From Anaerolineae bacterium (GTDB lineage Bacteria > Chloroflexota > Anaerolineae > Anaerolineales > Anaerolineaceae), in assembly GCA_013178185.1 (NCBI GenBank), contig JABLXC010000020.1:25928-89927 (forward strand): a DNA stretch of 64,000 nucleotides, read 5' to 3'. Below, in pieces: positions 37,094 to 46,458 of this stretch. The notes beneath the pieces are model-generated. The model was not told the origin of the DNA. It saw nothing but the letters and a program-made list of their open reading frames with translations, and did no database searches. Position 1 is the first letter of the stretch, and each line of letters starts with the position of its first letter. The position numbers and the translations under genes are program-made.

Positions 37094-37962
37094 AAGGGAT
37101 TATCCTTGCCGGCGGTTATGGAAAACGCCTTTATCCACTGACTCTGGCGGTTAGTAAACAGCTTTTGCCAGTTTACGATAAACCGATGATTTATTATCCG
37201 CTTTCTATGTTAATGCTAAGCAGAATCAGAGAAATCTTGATCATTAGCACTCCTGAAGATCTGCCAGCATTTCAGCGCCTTTTGGGTGATGGGCGGCAAT
37301 GGGGTTTGTCTTTGAGCTACGAGAAACAAACAGAGCCACGCGGTCTGGCCGACGCGTTTTTGGTAGGTTCGAATTTTATTGGGAACGATTCGGTTTGCCT
37401 CTTATTAGGTGACAATATTTTTTTTGGGACAGGTTTGCCGGATGTGCTTCGCTCAGCAGCGAGTCTTGATAGAGGCGCGGTCATTTTTGCCTATCCGGTC
37501 AAGGACCCTGAAAGGTACGGCGTCGTAGAGTTTGATGACAATTACCGAGTGATTAGTATAGAAGAAAAACCAACACGCCCTCGATCAAATTATGCTGTTC
37601 CGGGGATGTATTTTTACGACAATACTGTGATCAGTATTGCCAGGTCCCTTAAGCCTTCTGCGCGCGGCGAGCTTGAGATTACTGATTTGAACCAGGCCTA
37701 TCTGGAAAAAGGAATGCTGCGCGTTGAGGTGCTTGGCAGGGGAGTGGCCTGGTTGGACGCCGGCACCCATGAATCGCTGCTGCAAGCTTCCAGTTTTGTT
37801 CAGGCTGTTGAAGAACGGCAAGGCTTAATGATTGCTTGCCCAGAAGAGATTGCCTATCGAATGGGCTATCTTACCTCAGAGGAGTTAGAAACTCTGGCGA
37901 GAAAGATGGAAAGCAATCGGTATGGGCAATACCTGCTAGCTCTTCTCAAGGAGGGCGTTTAG
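37090..37962 (+). CDS. rfbA: Glucose-1-phosphate thymidylyltransferase
   Basis: Makes dTDP-glucose from dTTP and glucose 1-phosphate, the substrate of RfbB. It shows [42 protein letters not shown] and the [20 protein letters not shown] block; 290 residues is normal. ATG 37090 overlaps the rfbB stop and has AGGTGG upstream, so the pair is coupled. Its stop overlaps the convergent RNA methyltransferase gene by four bases. Phosphoglucomutase for the precursor may be the enzyme at 3741-5162. Confidence 0.96.
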   Translation: MKGIILAGGYGKRLYPLTLAVSKQLLPVYDKPMIYYPLSMLMLSRIREILIISTPEDLPAFQRLLGDGRQWGLSLSYEKQTEPRGLADAFLVGSNFIGNDSVCLLLGDNIFFGTGLPDVLRSAASLDRGAVIFAYPVKDPERYGVVEFDDNYRVISIEEKPTRPRSNYAVPGMYFYDNTVISIARSLKPSARGELEITDLNQAYLEKGMLRVEVLGRGVAWLDAGTHESLLQASSFVQAVEERQGLMIACPEEIAYRMGYLTSEELETLARKMESNRYGQYLLALLKEGV

Positions 37963-38603
37963 GATTTCTGAGGCCTTGATAGGCCATAACGCAAGTGGTA
38001 GGCGGCTATCCCGAAAGCTATTGCAACATTGAGTGAGCGTTTGGATCCCTGCATCGGGATGTGAATTTTTTGATTGCACAGTTCCAGAATGCCGGGGTCG
38101 ACGCCAGTAACTTCGTTGCCCAGCACCAGGACTGTTAAGGGTGTCCCTGGCAGCGAGGAGATTTCAAACAAGGAGCGAGAGTCCTCAGCGCTTTCCAGGG
38201 CAACGAGCGCGTAGCCCTTTTCCTTCAACTCCCTTGCCGCTTCGACGCCATCCCAATGTTGCGTCCAGGCGACCAGACATTCTGCTCCCAGGGCTGTTTT
38301 TGAAACTTTGGGATGATCAGGGGTAGGTGTGATGCCGCAGAGGTGGATATGATTGATGGCAGCGCCATCCGCTGTGCGGAAAATGGAACCCACATTAAAA
38401 GCAGACCGAATGTTGTCTAACAGAACCTCAATGTGAGGCGCTGAATTCTCGCAACGCTCCATTACCCTTATTCCATCGTATGGTAAAGCGACGAGGCGGG
38501 TTGGTCCGCCACAACGAGGACATTTTATCTGCTCATTATTGCGCTCCGTGGTAGGAAAACGAAAGCGGCACTCTGGTCGAAGACACTGGTAGATCAGGTT
38601 CAT
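37959..38603 (-). CDS. TrmH/SpoU family RNA 2'-O-methyltransferase with N-terminal zinc ribbon
   Basis: A 214-residue protein. The first 35 residues form a four-cysteine zinc ribbon (CLRPEC and CPRCGG). The rest is a SpoU knot domain with [32 protein letters not shown] and [20 protein letters not shown], the three SAM-binding motifs. It should methylate a ribose 2'-OH in tRNA or rRNA; the site is unknown. It converges on rfbA with a four-base overlap. The added ribbon may help RNA recognition, which is inference. Confidence 0.87.
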   Translation of the reverse strand: MNLIYQCLRPECRFRFPTTERNNEQIKCPRCGGPTRLVALPYDGIRVMERCENSAPHIEVLLDNIRSAFNVGSIFRTADGAAINHIHLCGITPTPDHPKVSKTALGAECLVAWTQHWDGVEAARELKEKGYALVALESAEDSRSLFEISSLPGTPLTVLVLGNEVTGVDPGILELCNQKIHIPMQGSKRSLNVAIAFGIAAYHLRYGLSRPQKS

Positions 38604-38644
38604 CTATATCATTTGATGGCGTTTCTCTTGTCTGAATAGAGCAA

Positions 38645-41431
38645 TCAAAAATGCGCCTCTAAATTCTGTAACCCCGATTTTTTTAGGTGAATGCGAATGA
38701 CAGATCGACTACGAGCAATCAGCGCCTCGAGATCTCCTTGCGCCTGGGCAAATTGAAGCGTCTCAAAGGTCAGAGGGCTTTCAGGGATTTTCAGATCTTG
38801 TGGATGATCGCAGGTAATTTGAATAAATTTGCCGGTGTTTGGGCCGCCTTTGTGAAGCTGGCCGGTGGAGTGAAGGAATCTTGGTCCAAATCCGAGCGTG
38901 GTGGCTAATTTAGTTTTTCTTTGAATGCTCGCCCTGATTTTTTGAAGGCGCGCTATTGTGCGGGGGTTTCTTGGCAGGTATGCATTGATTGCAATGTAGT
39001 TACCTGGTTCTGCTTGCGCGAGGAAATCTTCCAAAATTCCTTTGAGGTTTTTGTTCTGTTCATTTGCGGATTTGGGATAAAGGAAAACAGCGATATTATT
39101 GTCTTCCCAATCCGGTTGATGCTGCTCCAATTTGCCATGCTGTTGAAAATTGGCGATTTTTTGGTGGGTGCGGGTTTTGCTATCCTGAACATCGGGCTGA
39201 TCAAAGGCGTTTACGTTCAAGATCGAGCAGGCAATGGCTGTTGCAATTTCCCAGCGATAAAATTCTGCGGCGATGTGATATTCATCAGGAACTGAAAGCG
39301 TGATTACGGGATGACCGGCTTTTCTGAGTTCTGCCGCTGTTTTAGCAAATTTACCTGAACCTTCAAAATACACAACCAAACGATCATTGCCGTACACATT
39401 TTTACCTGTAACGGGTTCCATATCGACCGGGATGATCCCTTTCCCTTGTTTACCGCTGCTTTCCGCTATCAGTTGTTCTAGCCAGGAGCCGAAAGCTGAG
39501 TACTCAGGGTCTGTCAATATGGTTAACTTATCTTTGCCTTGTAAAGCAGCCTCGCCCAAAATAGCGCCTAAAACAAGGCCGGGATTTCGTTCGTAAGGAA
39601 CCTCGGGAACGCATTGGTTTTTCATCCATTGAGCATGTCCTAACAGAGCGCTGCAATCCAATCCCAGGAGACTTGCAGGGGTAAGGCCAAAAGCAGTCAG
39701 CGCAGAATATCGTCCACCTACCTGGGGGTCTGCCCGGATAATTTGGCGAAAGCCAAGGTCAAGCGCCAGTTTTTCGAGGGCAGTGCCTGGGTCGGTAATT
39801 GCAATAAAGTGCTTGCTTGCCTGGTCGCCCAATCTTCTTGTTGCGCGATGATAGAAAAATTTGAACAGAGCGTCTACTTCACTGGTTGTGCCCGATTTGC
39901 TTGAAACGATATATATTGTTTGCTCTATCGGGGAAATTCTTGCTGCTGAAGAGACTTGGGTTGGATCGGTTGAGTCAACAATGTTGAATTGGAGGCCTGG
40001 CCTGCCCTGGTTTTCTCTGACGCCAAAAGTCATTGACAAGACTTCGGGCGCCAGGGATGATCCGCCCATTCCCAAAAGCAGGGCATTGGTTATTCCATCT
40101 TGCTGGCATTCAGTGAATAAGGCGTCCAGGGTGGGAAGAAGTTCTCGGCTAAGTTTTGGAGCTTCCAGCCATCCAAGGCGGATCTTGATTTCTGCCTGGC
40201 CGGATTGGTCGTCTGTCCACAAGGATGGATCATGGTTGAACATTCGGTGGATACTTGAATTTTCAGTTAACTTTTGGACTCGATCTGGTACTTTTTGGAG
40301 TGGGCCAAGTTCTCTTACAGCATTTATGCGCCTTTCTTCGATGCTTGTTAAAAGAGCTGTGAAGGCATCAATAAAGGCTTTTACCCCTTCTATCTCCAAT
40401 TCCTTTGTTATCTGATCTAGTGAGATTCCCAATATTTCAATGTTTTGTATTACCTCTTGAGCCTGGTTGTCAGGATCGTCCAGGGTAAGCTTGGCGATAC
40501 CGTGGTCGCGGAATGCATCCAGCGTTTGGGGCGGCACGGTGTTAATGGTGTACGGCCCAATCAACTCATTGACATACATTACGTCCAGGTAGGAGGGATT
40601 TTTTGTGCTGGTTGAAGCCCAGAGCGGGCGTTGAAAACGGGCTCCTTTTTCCTTTAGTGCTGCAAAACGGGGTGACCGGATGCTTTCTAGAAATATTTTG
40701 TACGCCAACCGCGCGTTGGCTATCGCTGCTTTGCCTAATAAGCCTGTGGCGAGGCCGGCCCCTTTCCCTTCTTTGTGGATGATTTCTTGAAGCCGGGCAT
40801 CAACTTTTGTATCTAACCTGGAAACAAAAAAAGATGCTACGGATGCGATGGAAGAAATTGGAAGTCCTGAAGCTGTCCTTTCTTCTAGCCCACTCAAATA
40901 AGCCTCAATAACTTCTCTATACCTTGCCAGAGAGAAGATGAGGGTTACATTTACATTAAAACCTTCGGCAATCGCGGTCTTAATTGCTGGGATGCCTTCT
41001 TGGGTTGCCGGTATTTTGATCATTAGATTAGGACGGTCTACGCGCTTCCAAAGCTGTCTCACCTCTGCGAGTGTAGCCTGTGTGTCATGGGCTAATTTTG
41101 GATTAACCTCGAGGCTAACGTAACCATCAGCTCCACCAGAAGTGTGGTACAACGGTAGGAAAAGGTCAGCAGCCATGCAGATATCTTCGATTGCCAATTG
41201 GTAAAAGATCTTTTCGGCGTTCCAGTCAGCCCATGCCATAGGCTTTAATGCTGCATCATAATCTGTCGAACGGGAGATCGCGTTATTGAAAATTGAGGGA
41301 TTAGAGGTAACACCGCGAATCTCATCCTGCTCAATTAATCGGGCAAGACCGCCGTTTTCTAGCAATTTTCTTTCGATATTGTCATACCACAGTGATTGGC
41401 CGAGATCATGAAGCTCTTTAATGGCGCTCAT
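38645..41431 (-). CDS. Bifunctional transaldolase/glucose-6-phosphate isomerase
   Basis: A 928-residue fusion. Residues 1 to about 370 are transaldolase, with GVTSNPSIF near 39-47 and the Schiff-base lysine in NLMIKIPAT near 138. The rest is phosphoglucose isomerase, with GMGGSSLAPEV, SSKSGTTSEVDA and YERNPG. It links the non-oxidative pentose phosphate pathway to glycolysis by acting on glyceraldehyde-3-P/sedoheptulose-7-P and on glucose-6-P. It is the third gene of a tkt-rpiB-tal/pgi operon, 15 bases after rpiB, with AGAGAGGTGG before the ATG. Tal-Pgi fusions are known in several bacterial lineages. Confidence 0.95.
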   Translation of the reverse strand: MSAIKELHDLGQSLWYDNIERKLLENGGLARLIEQDEIRGVTSNPSIFNNAISRSTDYDAALKPMAWADWNAEKIFYQLAIEDICMAADLFLPLYHTSGGADGYVSLEVNPKLAHDTQATLAEVRQLWKRVDRPNLMIKIPATQEGIPAIKTAIAEGFNVNVTLIFSLARYREVIEAYLSGLEERTASGLPISSIASVASFFVSRLDTKVDARLQEIIHKEGKGAGLATGLLGKAAIANARLAYKIFLESIRSPRFAALKEKGARFQRPLWASTSTKNPSYLDVMYVNELIGPYTINTVPPQTLDAFRDHGIAKLTLDDPDNQAQEVIQNIEILGISLDQITKELEIEGVKAFIDAFTALLTSIEERRINAVRELGPLQKVPDRVQKLTENSSIHRMFNHDPSLWTDDQSGQAEIKIRLGWLEAPKLSRELLPTLDALFTECQQDGITNALLLGMGGSSLAPEVLSMTFGVRENQGRPGLQFNIVDSTDPTQVSSAARISPIEQTIYIVSSKSGTTSEVDALFKFFYHRATRRLGDQASKHFIAITDPGTALEKLALDLGFRQIIRADPQVGGRYSALTAFGLTPASLLGLDCSALLGHAQWMKNQCVPEVPYERNPGLVLGAILGEAALQGKDKLTILTDPEYSAFGSWLEQLIAESSGKQGKGIIPVDMEPVTGKNVYGNDRLVVYFEGSGKFAKTAAELRKAGHPVITLSVPDEYHIAAEFYRWEIATAIACSILNVNAFDQPDVQDSKTRTHQKIANFQQHGKLEQHQPDWEDNNIAVFLYPKSANEQNKNLKGILEDFLAQAEPGNYIAINAYLPRNPRTIARLQKIRASIQRKTKLATTLGFGPRFLHSTGQLHKGGPNTGKFIQITCDHPQDLKIPESPLTFETLQFAQAQGDLEALIARSRSVIRIHLKKSGLQNLEAHF

Positions 41432-41446
41432 TTTTGTACCACCTCT

Positions 41447-41893
41447 CTAAAACCGATTTTCTAATGATTTCACTTTTTCTGCTCGCCTCAGATAGTTGCC
41501 AGTGTTTAAAAACGATGCAGAGAGAAAGGCGCGAATCAACTCGCTAGCCAATTCGGTCCCGATGACTCTGCCTCCCAGGCAAAGTACGTTCATGTTATCG
41601 TGCTCAACTCCCTGGCGGGCTGAATAGGTATCATGACATATTGCTGCATAAATTCCCTTGATTTTGTTTGCTGCAATACATGCACCTACCCCAGAACCGC
41701 AGATAACAATGCCCCGGTCGGCGCGCTGTTCTACGATTGCCTGCCCTACCTTTTCTGCAAAATCTGGATAATCTACGCTTTCGTCCGTGAAGGTGCCCAA
41801 ATCTAGCGTTTCATGTCCCAGTTTTCTTACTGTGGATAGAGCGGTTTCTTTTAGCGGAAGACCACCATGATCGCTTCCAATTGCAATTCGCAT
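41447..41893 (-). CDS. rpiB: Ribose-5-phosphate isomerase B
   Basis: A 148-residue RpiB/LacAB family isomerase interconverting ribose and ribulose 5-phosphate. It shows IGSDHGG at 5-11, the catalytic CGSGVG loop (Cys65), the EHDNMNVLCLGGRVIG block with His98, and a C-terminal RRAEKV segment. GAGAGGGG precedes the ATG. It lies between transketolase (11-base gap) and the Tal-Pgi fusion, completing a non-oxidative pentose phosphate operon. Confidence 0.95.
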   Translation of the reverse strand: MRIAIGSDHGGLPLKETALSTVRKLGHETLDLGTFTDESVDYPDFAEKVGQAIVEQRADRGIVICGSGVGACIAANKIKGIYAAICHDTYSARQGVEHDNMNVLCLGGRVIGTELASELIRAFLSASFLNTGNYLRRAEKVKSLENRF

Positions 41894-41904
41894 TTTCCCC
41901 TCTC

Positions 41905-43929
41905 TTACTCCTGGCTGTCAGAAAATCCCAACATTTGCTTAGACTGTTGAACAATATTTTCAGCGGTAAGACCATATTGGCTGTACAATTCCTTATAGGG
42001 AGCTGAGGCACCGAAATGATTGACCCCGATGATCTTGCCTTTCGATCCAACCCATTTTTCCCACCCTTGCGGCACACCGGCCTCAACAGCCAGCCGAAGG
42101 GTCAAGGAAGCCGGTAGTACGCTTTCCTGAACCTGGGGGGATTGTTTTTCAAAAATTTCCCAGCTAGGGAAAGAAACAAGACGTACCCCAATCCCTTCTG
42201 CTGCGAGTGTCTGACCGGCTTCGACGATCAGTGACACCTCACTTCCTGAAGCCATCAAGATGATCTGCAGGCGAGCGCCCCCCAAATCTGCAAGCACATA
42301 AGCGCCGGTGTGTAGTCCTGATGCTGAGGCGAACAAGGCGCGGTCTAAAGTAGGGATTGCCTGGCGGGTAAGGGCAAGCACAGTCGGGCCGCGGCGATTC
42401 TTCAATGCATACCGCCACGCTTCGGTAACTTCATTGGCATCAGCAGGACGGATAACAATCAGGTTTGGGATGGCTCGCAGCGCGGCAAGATGTTCTACCG
42501 GCTGGTGAGTAGGACCGTCTTCTCCCAGACCAATGCTATCATGGGTGAAGATCCAGATGCTAGGTATATGCGACAGTGCAGACAGCCGTATGGCAGGGCG
42601 CATATAATCCGAAAAGACAAGGAATGTTCCCCCGAAGGGGATAACACCTCCATGTAACGCCAATCCATTTACAATCGATCCCATCGCATGTTCTCTGACA
42701 CCGAAATGAAAATATCTGCCAGACGGGTGATCAGCCTGGAAGGATTCGCTGGATTGGATCCAGGTATTGTTGGATGGCGTGAGATCTGCCGAGCCCCCAA
42801 TTAACTCTGGGATTTTCTCGGCAATGACGTTAATTACTTTCCCGGAGGCAGCCCGGGTTGCCACTCCCTTGGGATCTGGCGGGAAGATTGGCAGGTTTTC
42901 TTCCCAATTTTCCGGCAGGCGCGCGTCTTGCCGCCGGATGAATTCCTCTGCTAATTCCGGGTTTTCCTGACTGTATTTTTTGAATTTTTGCTGCCATTCC
43001 TTTTCCCACTCCAGCCCATTCTTAACTGACTGGCGGAAATGTTCTAATACATCCTCAGGGATATAGAATTTGGGTTCTTCTGGCCATCCCAGTTTTCTTT
43101 TAGCTGCAAGAAGCTCTTCCTCGCCGGGCGGTTCACCATGGGCCTTCGCGGTGTCCTGTCGAGTGGGTAGACCATAGCCAATATGTGTGCGACAGAGGAT
43201 AAGCGACGGGCGTGGGTCTTGCCTGGCTTTGATGATGGCTTGGTTGATTTGATCCAGGTCATTGCCATCATCGACGCGCTGTACATGCCAGTTGTAAGCC
43301 GCGAATCTGGCAGCGCGATCTTCCGTGAAGGATAGGTCGGTTGAGCCATCAATTGAAATATGATTATCATCATACAGATAAATTAGTTTTCCTAGACTTA
43401 AGTGACCTGCCAGGGAAGCAGCTTCAGATGCAACGCCCTCCATCAGGTCCCCGTCAGTTACGATTGCATATACATAGTGATCCACAATCTTGTGATTGGG
43501 CAAATTGTACCTGGATGCAAGATGCGCCTCAGCAATAGCCATTCCTACACCGTTTGAAAACCCCTGGCCAAGCGGACCTGTGGTAGTCTCTACTCCCGGC
43601 GTCAATCCATACTCTGGGTGACCTGGCGTCAGGCTTCCCCATTGCCTGAAGCGTTTGATTTGTGCCAATGATAGATCGTATCCCGTCAGGTGCAGGAGGC
43701 TGTAAAGCAGCATGGAACCATGCCCGCCTGAAAGTATAAAACGATCGCGGTCACACCAGCCTGGGTTGGTTGGATTGTGCCTCAGGTGTTTCATCCATAT
43801 TACATACGCCATAGCAGCGGCGCCCATCGGAAGCCCTGGGTGACCGGAGTTAGCCTGTTGAACTGCATCGGCGGAAAGGAACCTGAGGGTATTGATGGCT
43901 CGGTTTATAAGATCTTGAGACGTTGACAT
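41905..43929 (-). CDS. tkt: Transketolase
   Basis: A 674-residue TPP enzyme that moves two-carbon units between pentose phosphate sugars. It shows [20 protein letters not shown], the TPP motif region [20 protein letters not shown], and later [19 protein letters not shown] and the [22 protein letters not shown]-terminal block. AAGGA precedes the ATG. It is the first gene of the tkt-rpiB-tal/pgi operon; the 196-base gap to the rightward thioredoxin-like gene must hold divergent promoters, but only a rightward TATAAT at 44052-44057 stands out. Confidence 0.96.
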   Translation of the reverse strand: MSTSQDLINRAINTLRFLSADAVQQANSGHPGLPMGAAAMAYVIWMKHLRHNPTNPGWCDRDRFILSGGHGSMLLYSLLHLTGYDLSLAQIKRFRQWGSLTPGHPEYGLTPGVETTTGPLGQGFSNGVGMAIAEAHLASRYNLPNHKIVDHYVYAIVTDGDLMEGVASEAASLAGHLSLGKLIYLYDDNHISIDGSTDLSFTEDRAARFAAYNWHVQRVDDGNDLDQINQAIIKARQDPRPSLILCRTHIGYGLPTRQDTAKAHGEPPGEEELLAAKRKLGWPEEPKFYIPEDVLEHFRQSVKNGLEWEKEWQQKFKKYSQENPELAEEFIRRQDARLPENWEENLPIFPPDPKGVATRAASGKVINVIAEKIPELIGGSADLTPSNNTWIQSSESFQADHPSGRYFHFGVREHAMGSIVNGLALHGGVIPFGGTFLVFSDYMRPAIRLSALSHIPSIWIFTHDSIGLGEDGPTHQPVEHLAALRAIPNLIVIRPADANEVTEAWRYALKNRRGPTVLALTRQAIPTLDRALFASASGLHTGAYVLADLGGARLQIILMASGSEVSLIVEAGQTLAAEGIGVRLVSFPSWEIFEKQSPQVQESVLPASLTLRLAVEAGVPQGWEKWVGSKGKIIGVNHFGASAPYKELYSQYGLTAENIVQQSKQMLGFSDSQE

Positions 43930-44125
43930 AGTTATTCCTTGGACTGGATTTAAGTAATTTTACCACTGGCAAGGGAAAGCTCTCGTCTGTGGGTTTCTCA
44001 GAAAACAACGATCGATCTCATCCATTAAGCATTGAATCAACTTACTAATTGTATAATAAAGATAAGAATTGGTTGTTGAATTGCTTATTCATTTTATGAT
44101 TTTTAAGGATTACCGATCTGTTGAT

Positions 44126-44674
44126 ATGAGAATTAAGCGCCTGTTCGTTTCTATTGTTATCTTATTTTTGTCTGGTGGCTGGGTTGTTTACAGTCATTTT
44201 CATTTCCCTGTTGTGCAAATGGAGAATTTAGAAGCTCCTCAAAAGGGTTTTCAGTCACCAACTTTTTCTTTGTATGGTCTTGATGGCACGGCGCATTCCC
44301 TGTCGGAATATCGTGGACGTCCTGTCATTGTCAATTTCTGGGCAAGCTGGTGTACGCCATGTGTTAAGGAAATGCCGACGCTGCAGAATGTATATGCCGA
44401 TTATTCCTCTGAAGGGCTGGTGATGTTAGGGGTCAACATGACCTGGCAAGATACAAAAACCGAGATTGGAAAATTTATTGAAAAGCGAGGAATTACATTC
44501 CCTGTTTTACTTGATTCTCAAGGCACTGTTAGCCAGCTTTACCGTGTTCAGGCGTTGCCGACAACATTCTTTATCGGAGTGGATGGGCGGATTACCGATG
44601 TAATTGTTGGGGGGCCGATACCAGATGCTGCGATTCGTGCGAAAGTCACGCACTTGATCGAAAGGACACCTTAA
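44126..44674 (+). CDS. TlpA/ResA-type thioredoxin-like protein
   Basis: Membrane-anchored thiol-disulfide oxidoreductase facing outward. From ATG 44126 (183 residues) it has an N-terminal helix (about 5-22), a linker, and a thioredoxin domain with NFWASWCTPC (Cys76, Cys79), the ResA-type cap region and the cis-proline loop QALPTTFFI. Upstream in-frame starts at 44069 and 44096 are possible, but they only extend the cytoplasmic end. The next gene, Lgt-like, starts one base after the stop, so the two act as an operon. Confidence 0.85.
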   Translation: MRIKRLFVSIVILFLSGGWVVYSHFHFPVVQMENLEAPQKGFQSPTFSLYGLDGTAHSLSEYRGRPVIVNFWASWCTPCVKEMPTLQNVYADYSSEGLVMLGVNMTWQDTKTEIGKFIEKRGITFPVLLDSQGTVSQLYRVQALPTTFFIGVDGRITDVIVGGPIPDAAIRAKVTHLIERTP

Positions 44675-44675
44675 A

Positions 44676-45422
44676 ATGTTACCGATTATTCAGGTTGGGC
44701 CGCTCAGTATCCAAACCCCTGGTCTCATCCTGCTCGCGAGCGGCTGGATTGCCATTTCTCTTGTTGAGCATTATGCCCATAGTTTTAACCTTTCAGCGGA
44801 CCAATTAATAAAAATTGTTTTTACAGCATTGGTTGCAGGCGTTATGGGCGGTCGAACCCTTTATATTTTGCAATACCCGTCTGCTTTTTCATCTAACCTT
44901 CTCAGCATCTTTCTTCCTACGCCAATTTTGTTTGATGCGTGGGGCGGGCTTGTGGTTGGGATTCTGGTCGGATTGATCTCGGCGCAAAAAATGGGACTGC
45001 CGCTCTGGGGGGTGTTGGATGCGCTTTCACCTGGGTTGGCGTTTTTTGGGATTGGTTTGGGTGTATCGCATCTTTCTTCGGGAAGTTTCTTCGGCGTCCC
45101 AAGCAGTCTGCCCTGGAGTATTTTTCTTTGGGGGGACTACCGGCATCCAACCCAGGTTTATGAAATTATTTTTGCCTTAGCGATTTTTGGAATAATTTGG
45201 TTCAAAAAAAATAAGACTGGCGGCACTTCGCAATCGTACGGGGACCTGTTTCTCACTTTCCTTGCGCTTAGCGCTTTTTCTTCTCTTGTGGTGGATGGCT
45301 TTCGAGCTGAGACCGCCTGGCTGGTCGGCATTTTTCGTATGTCACAACTGATGGCGTGGGTGATCCTGGCAATCTCACTCTTTTTTCTCAACCGACGGAA
45401 AAGAGTGACGGAGATTAACTAA
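44676..45422 (+). CDS. Divergent Lgt-like membrane protein
   Basis: A 248-residue protein with about seven membrane helices resembling prolipoprotein diacylglyceryl transferase (Lgt). It shows the early GLILLASGWIA region, MGGRTLYILQY, and RHPTQVYEIIFA, which matches Lgt's RHPSQLYEA-type block. However, the highly conserved GRxGNFxNGE signature is replaced by GVSHLSSGSFFG, so key catalytic Arg and Asn are missing. It is probably a paralogue with altered function rather than the housekeeping Lgt. It is cotranscribed with the TlpA-like gene. Confidence 0.75.
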   Translation: MLPIIQVGPLSIQTPGLILLASGWIAISLVEHYAHSFNLSADQLIKIVFTALVAGVMGGRTLYILQYPSAFSSNLLSIFLPTPILFDAWGGLVVGILVGLISAQKMGLPLWGVLDALSPGLAFFGIGLGVSHLSSGSFFGVPSSLPWSIFLWGDYRHPTQVYEIIFALAIFGIIWFKKNKTGGTSQSYGDLFLTFLALSAFSSLVVDGFRAETAWLVGIFRMSQLMAWVILAISLFFLNRRKRVTEIN

Positions 45423-46458
45423 TAGACTTTTTTACAAGCGTCTCCAATTCCTGCCAGCGATTGGATTGCCGGACATATACCTGAAGCGGCGAATTCTTAT
45501 GCGTTAATTCCCAGAAATGATCTCCTTTTAGTGGGACTGTAAGTGACTGGATTCCCAAGAATTGCAATCTTTTCATCATATTACCAATGAAATCTATCGC
45601 GATTGGAATGTTCTCAACGGTCCACAACATAACCTCTGCGCCATTCAGAGCAGCCAAGGCAGCTCCAATCGCTTTCAATAAACTCGCGACGAAAAGATTT
45701 CTTACTGGATCGGTTGGGGCTAATTGGCCTCTTAGCAAATCTGTGATGTGAATTTCCTGGCCTTTTAATGCTGAAAGGCCGCTTTTCTTTGTAAAAATGT
45801 CTCGGACTTCTGCTGTGGCCAGTCCCTTTTTGAGCAGGTCAAGAGTAATCGTTGCGTCGATGTCGCCGATGCCGTGCATCGAGACAATGCCTTCGAAGGA
45901 TGTGAATCCTGCAGTGGTTTCGACAGGATGCCCGTGATAAAAAGAGGCAATATTGGGGCGATCCGACAAATGGATACTAACGAGACGGGCGGGTTGTCGC
46001 CCCATTAAACCCAGGATGTGATCCAATGCTGCCTGGTGGCAAAGACCATCGCTTCCGTAACGTCGGATGATATTTCCTGTCGTCGTATGAGGCAACGCGT
46101 AGAACCTGGCAGAGGAGGGGAGATCATGAAACAACGCGGTTTCGCAAAGCATGTAATGCTCATGCTTTGGGAAATTGTCCAGACAGAACCTGGCCCATTC
46201 AACAACGATCTGATTCTCCTCTGGTAACAATTTGCCACAATCTTCAAGGTCGCGTAACCGATTGGCATCCAGCCTGTTTACCGCTGCAGTAAATCGATCC
46301 ATGCCATGCGGCAATACATAAGCCAAGATAGGATTTTCAGGGATGCAAGCCAACAATTCCCTGGATGGTGAAGCTGGCAACACTGACCCGGAGACGCTCT
46401 TTTGGTCGTCACGGTATTCCCAATTAATGATTTGCTCTTTGGCTTCAAAAATCAGCAT
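45415..46458 (-). CDS. Degenerate acetate kinase paralogue, probably inactive
   Basis: A 347-residue protein alignable with the neighbouring AckA. Shared blocks include IFTKKSGLSALKG (AckA: IFNKKSGLLGVSG) and ETALFHDLP (AckA: DTAFHATLP). It lacks the N-terminal NxGSSSLK phosphate-binding region. GHRFVHGG is replaced by AYVLPHGM, GFHGLSY by GSDGLCH, HLGTGG by HLSDRP, and STRTGD by SMHGIGD, so the catalytic His and two Arg residues are gone. Yet the frame is open, without stops, and its start overlaps ackA by 14 bases. A regulatory or structural partner role for AckA is inference. Confidence 0.82.
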   Translation of the reverse strand: MLIFEAKEQIINWEYRDDQKSVSGSVLPASPSRELLACIPENPILAYVLPHGMDRFTAAVNRLDANRLRDLEDCGKLLPEENQIVVEWARFCLDNFPKHEHYMLCETALFHDLPSSARFYALPHTTTGNIIRRYGSDGLCHQAALDHILGLMGRQPARLVSIHLSDRPNIASFYHGHPVETTAGFTSFEGIVSMHGIGDIDATITLDLLKKGLATAEVRDIFTKKSGLSALKGQEIHITDLLRGQLAPTDPVRNLFVASLLKAIGAALAALNGAEVMLWTVENIPIAIDFIGNMMKRLQFLGIQSLTVPLKGDHFWELTHKNSPLQVYVRQSNRWQELETLVKKSIS

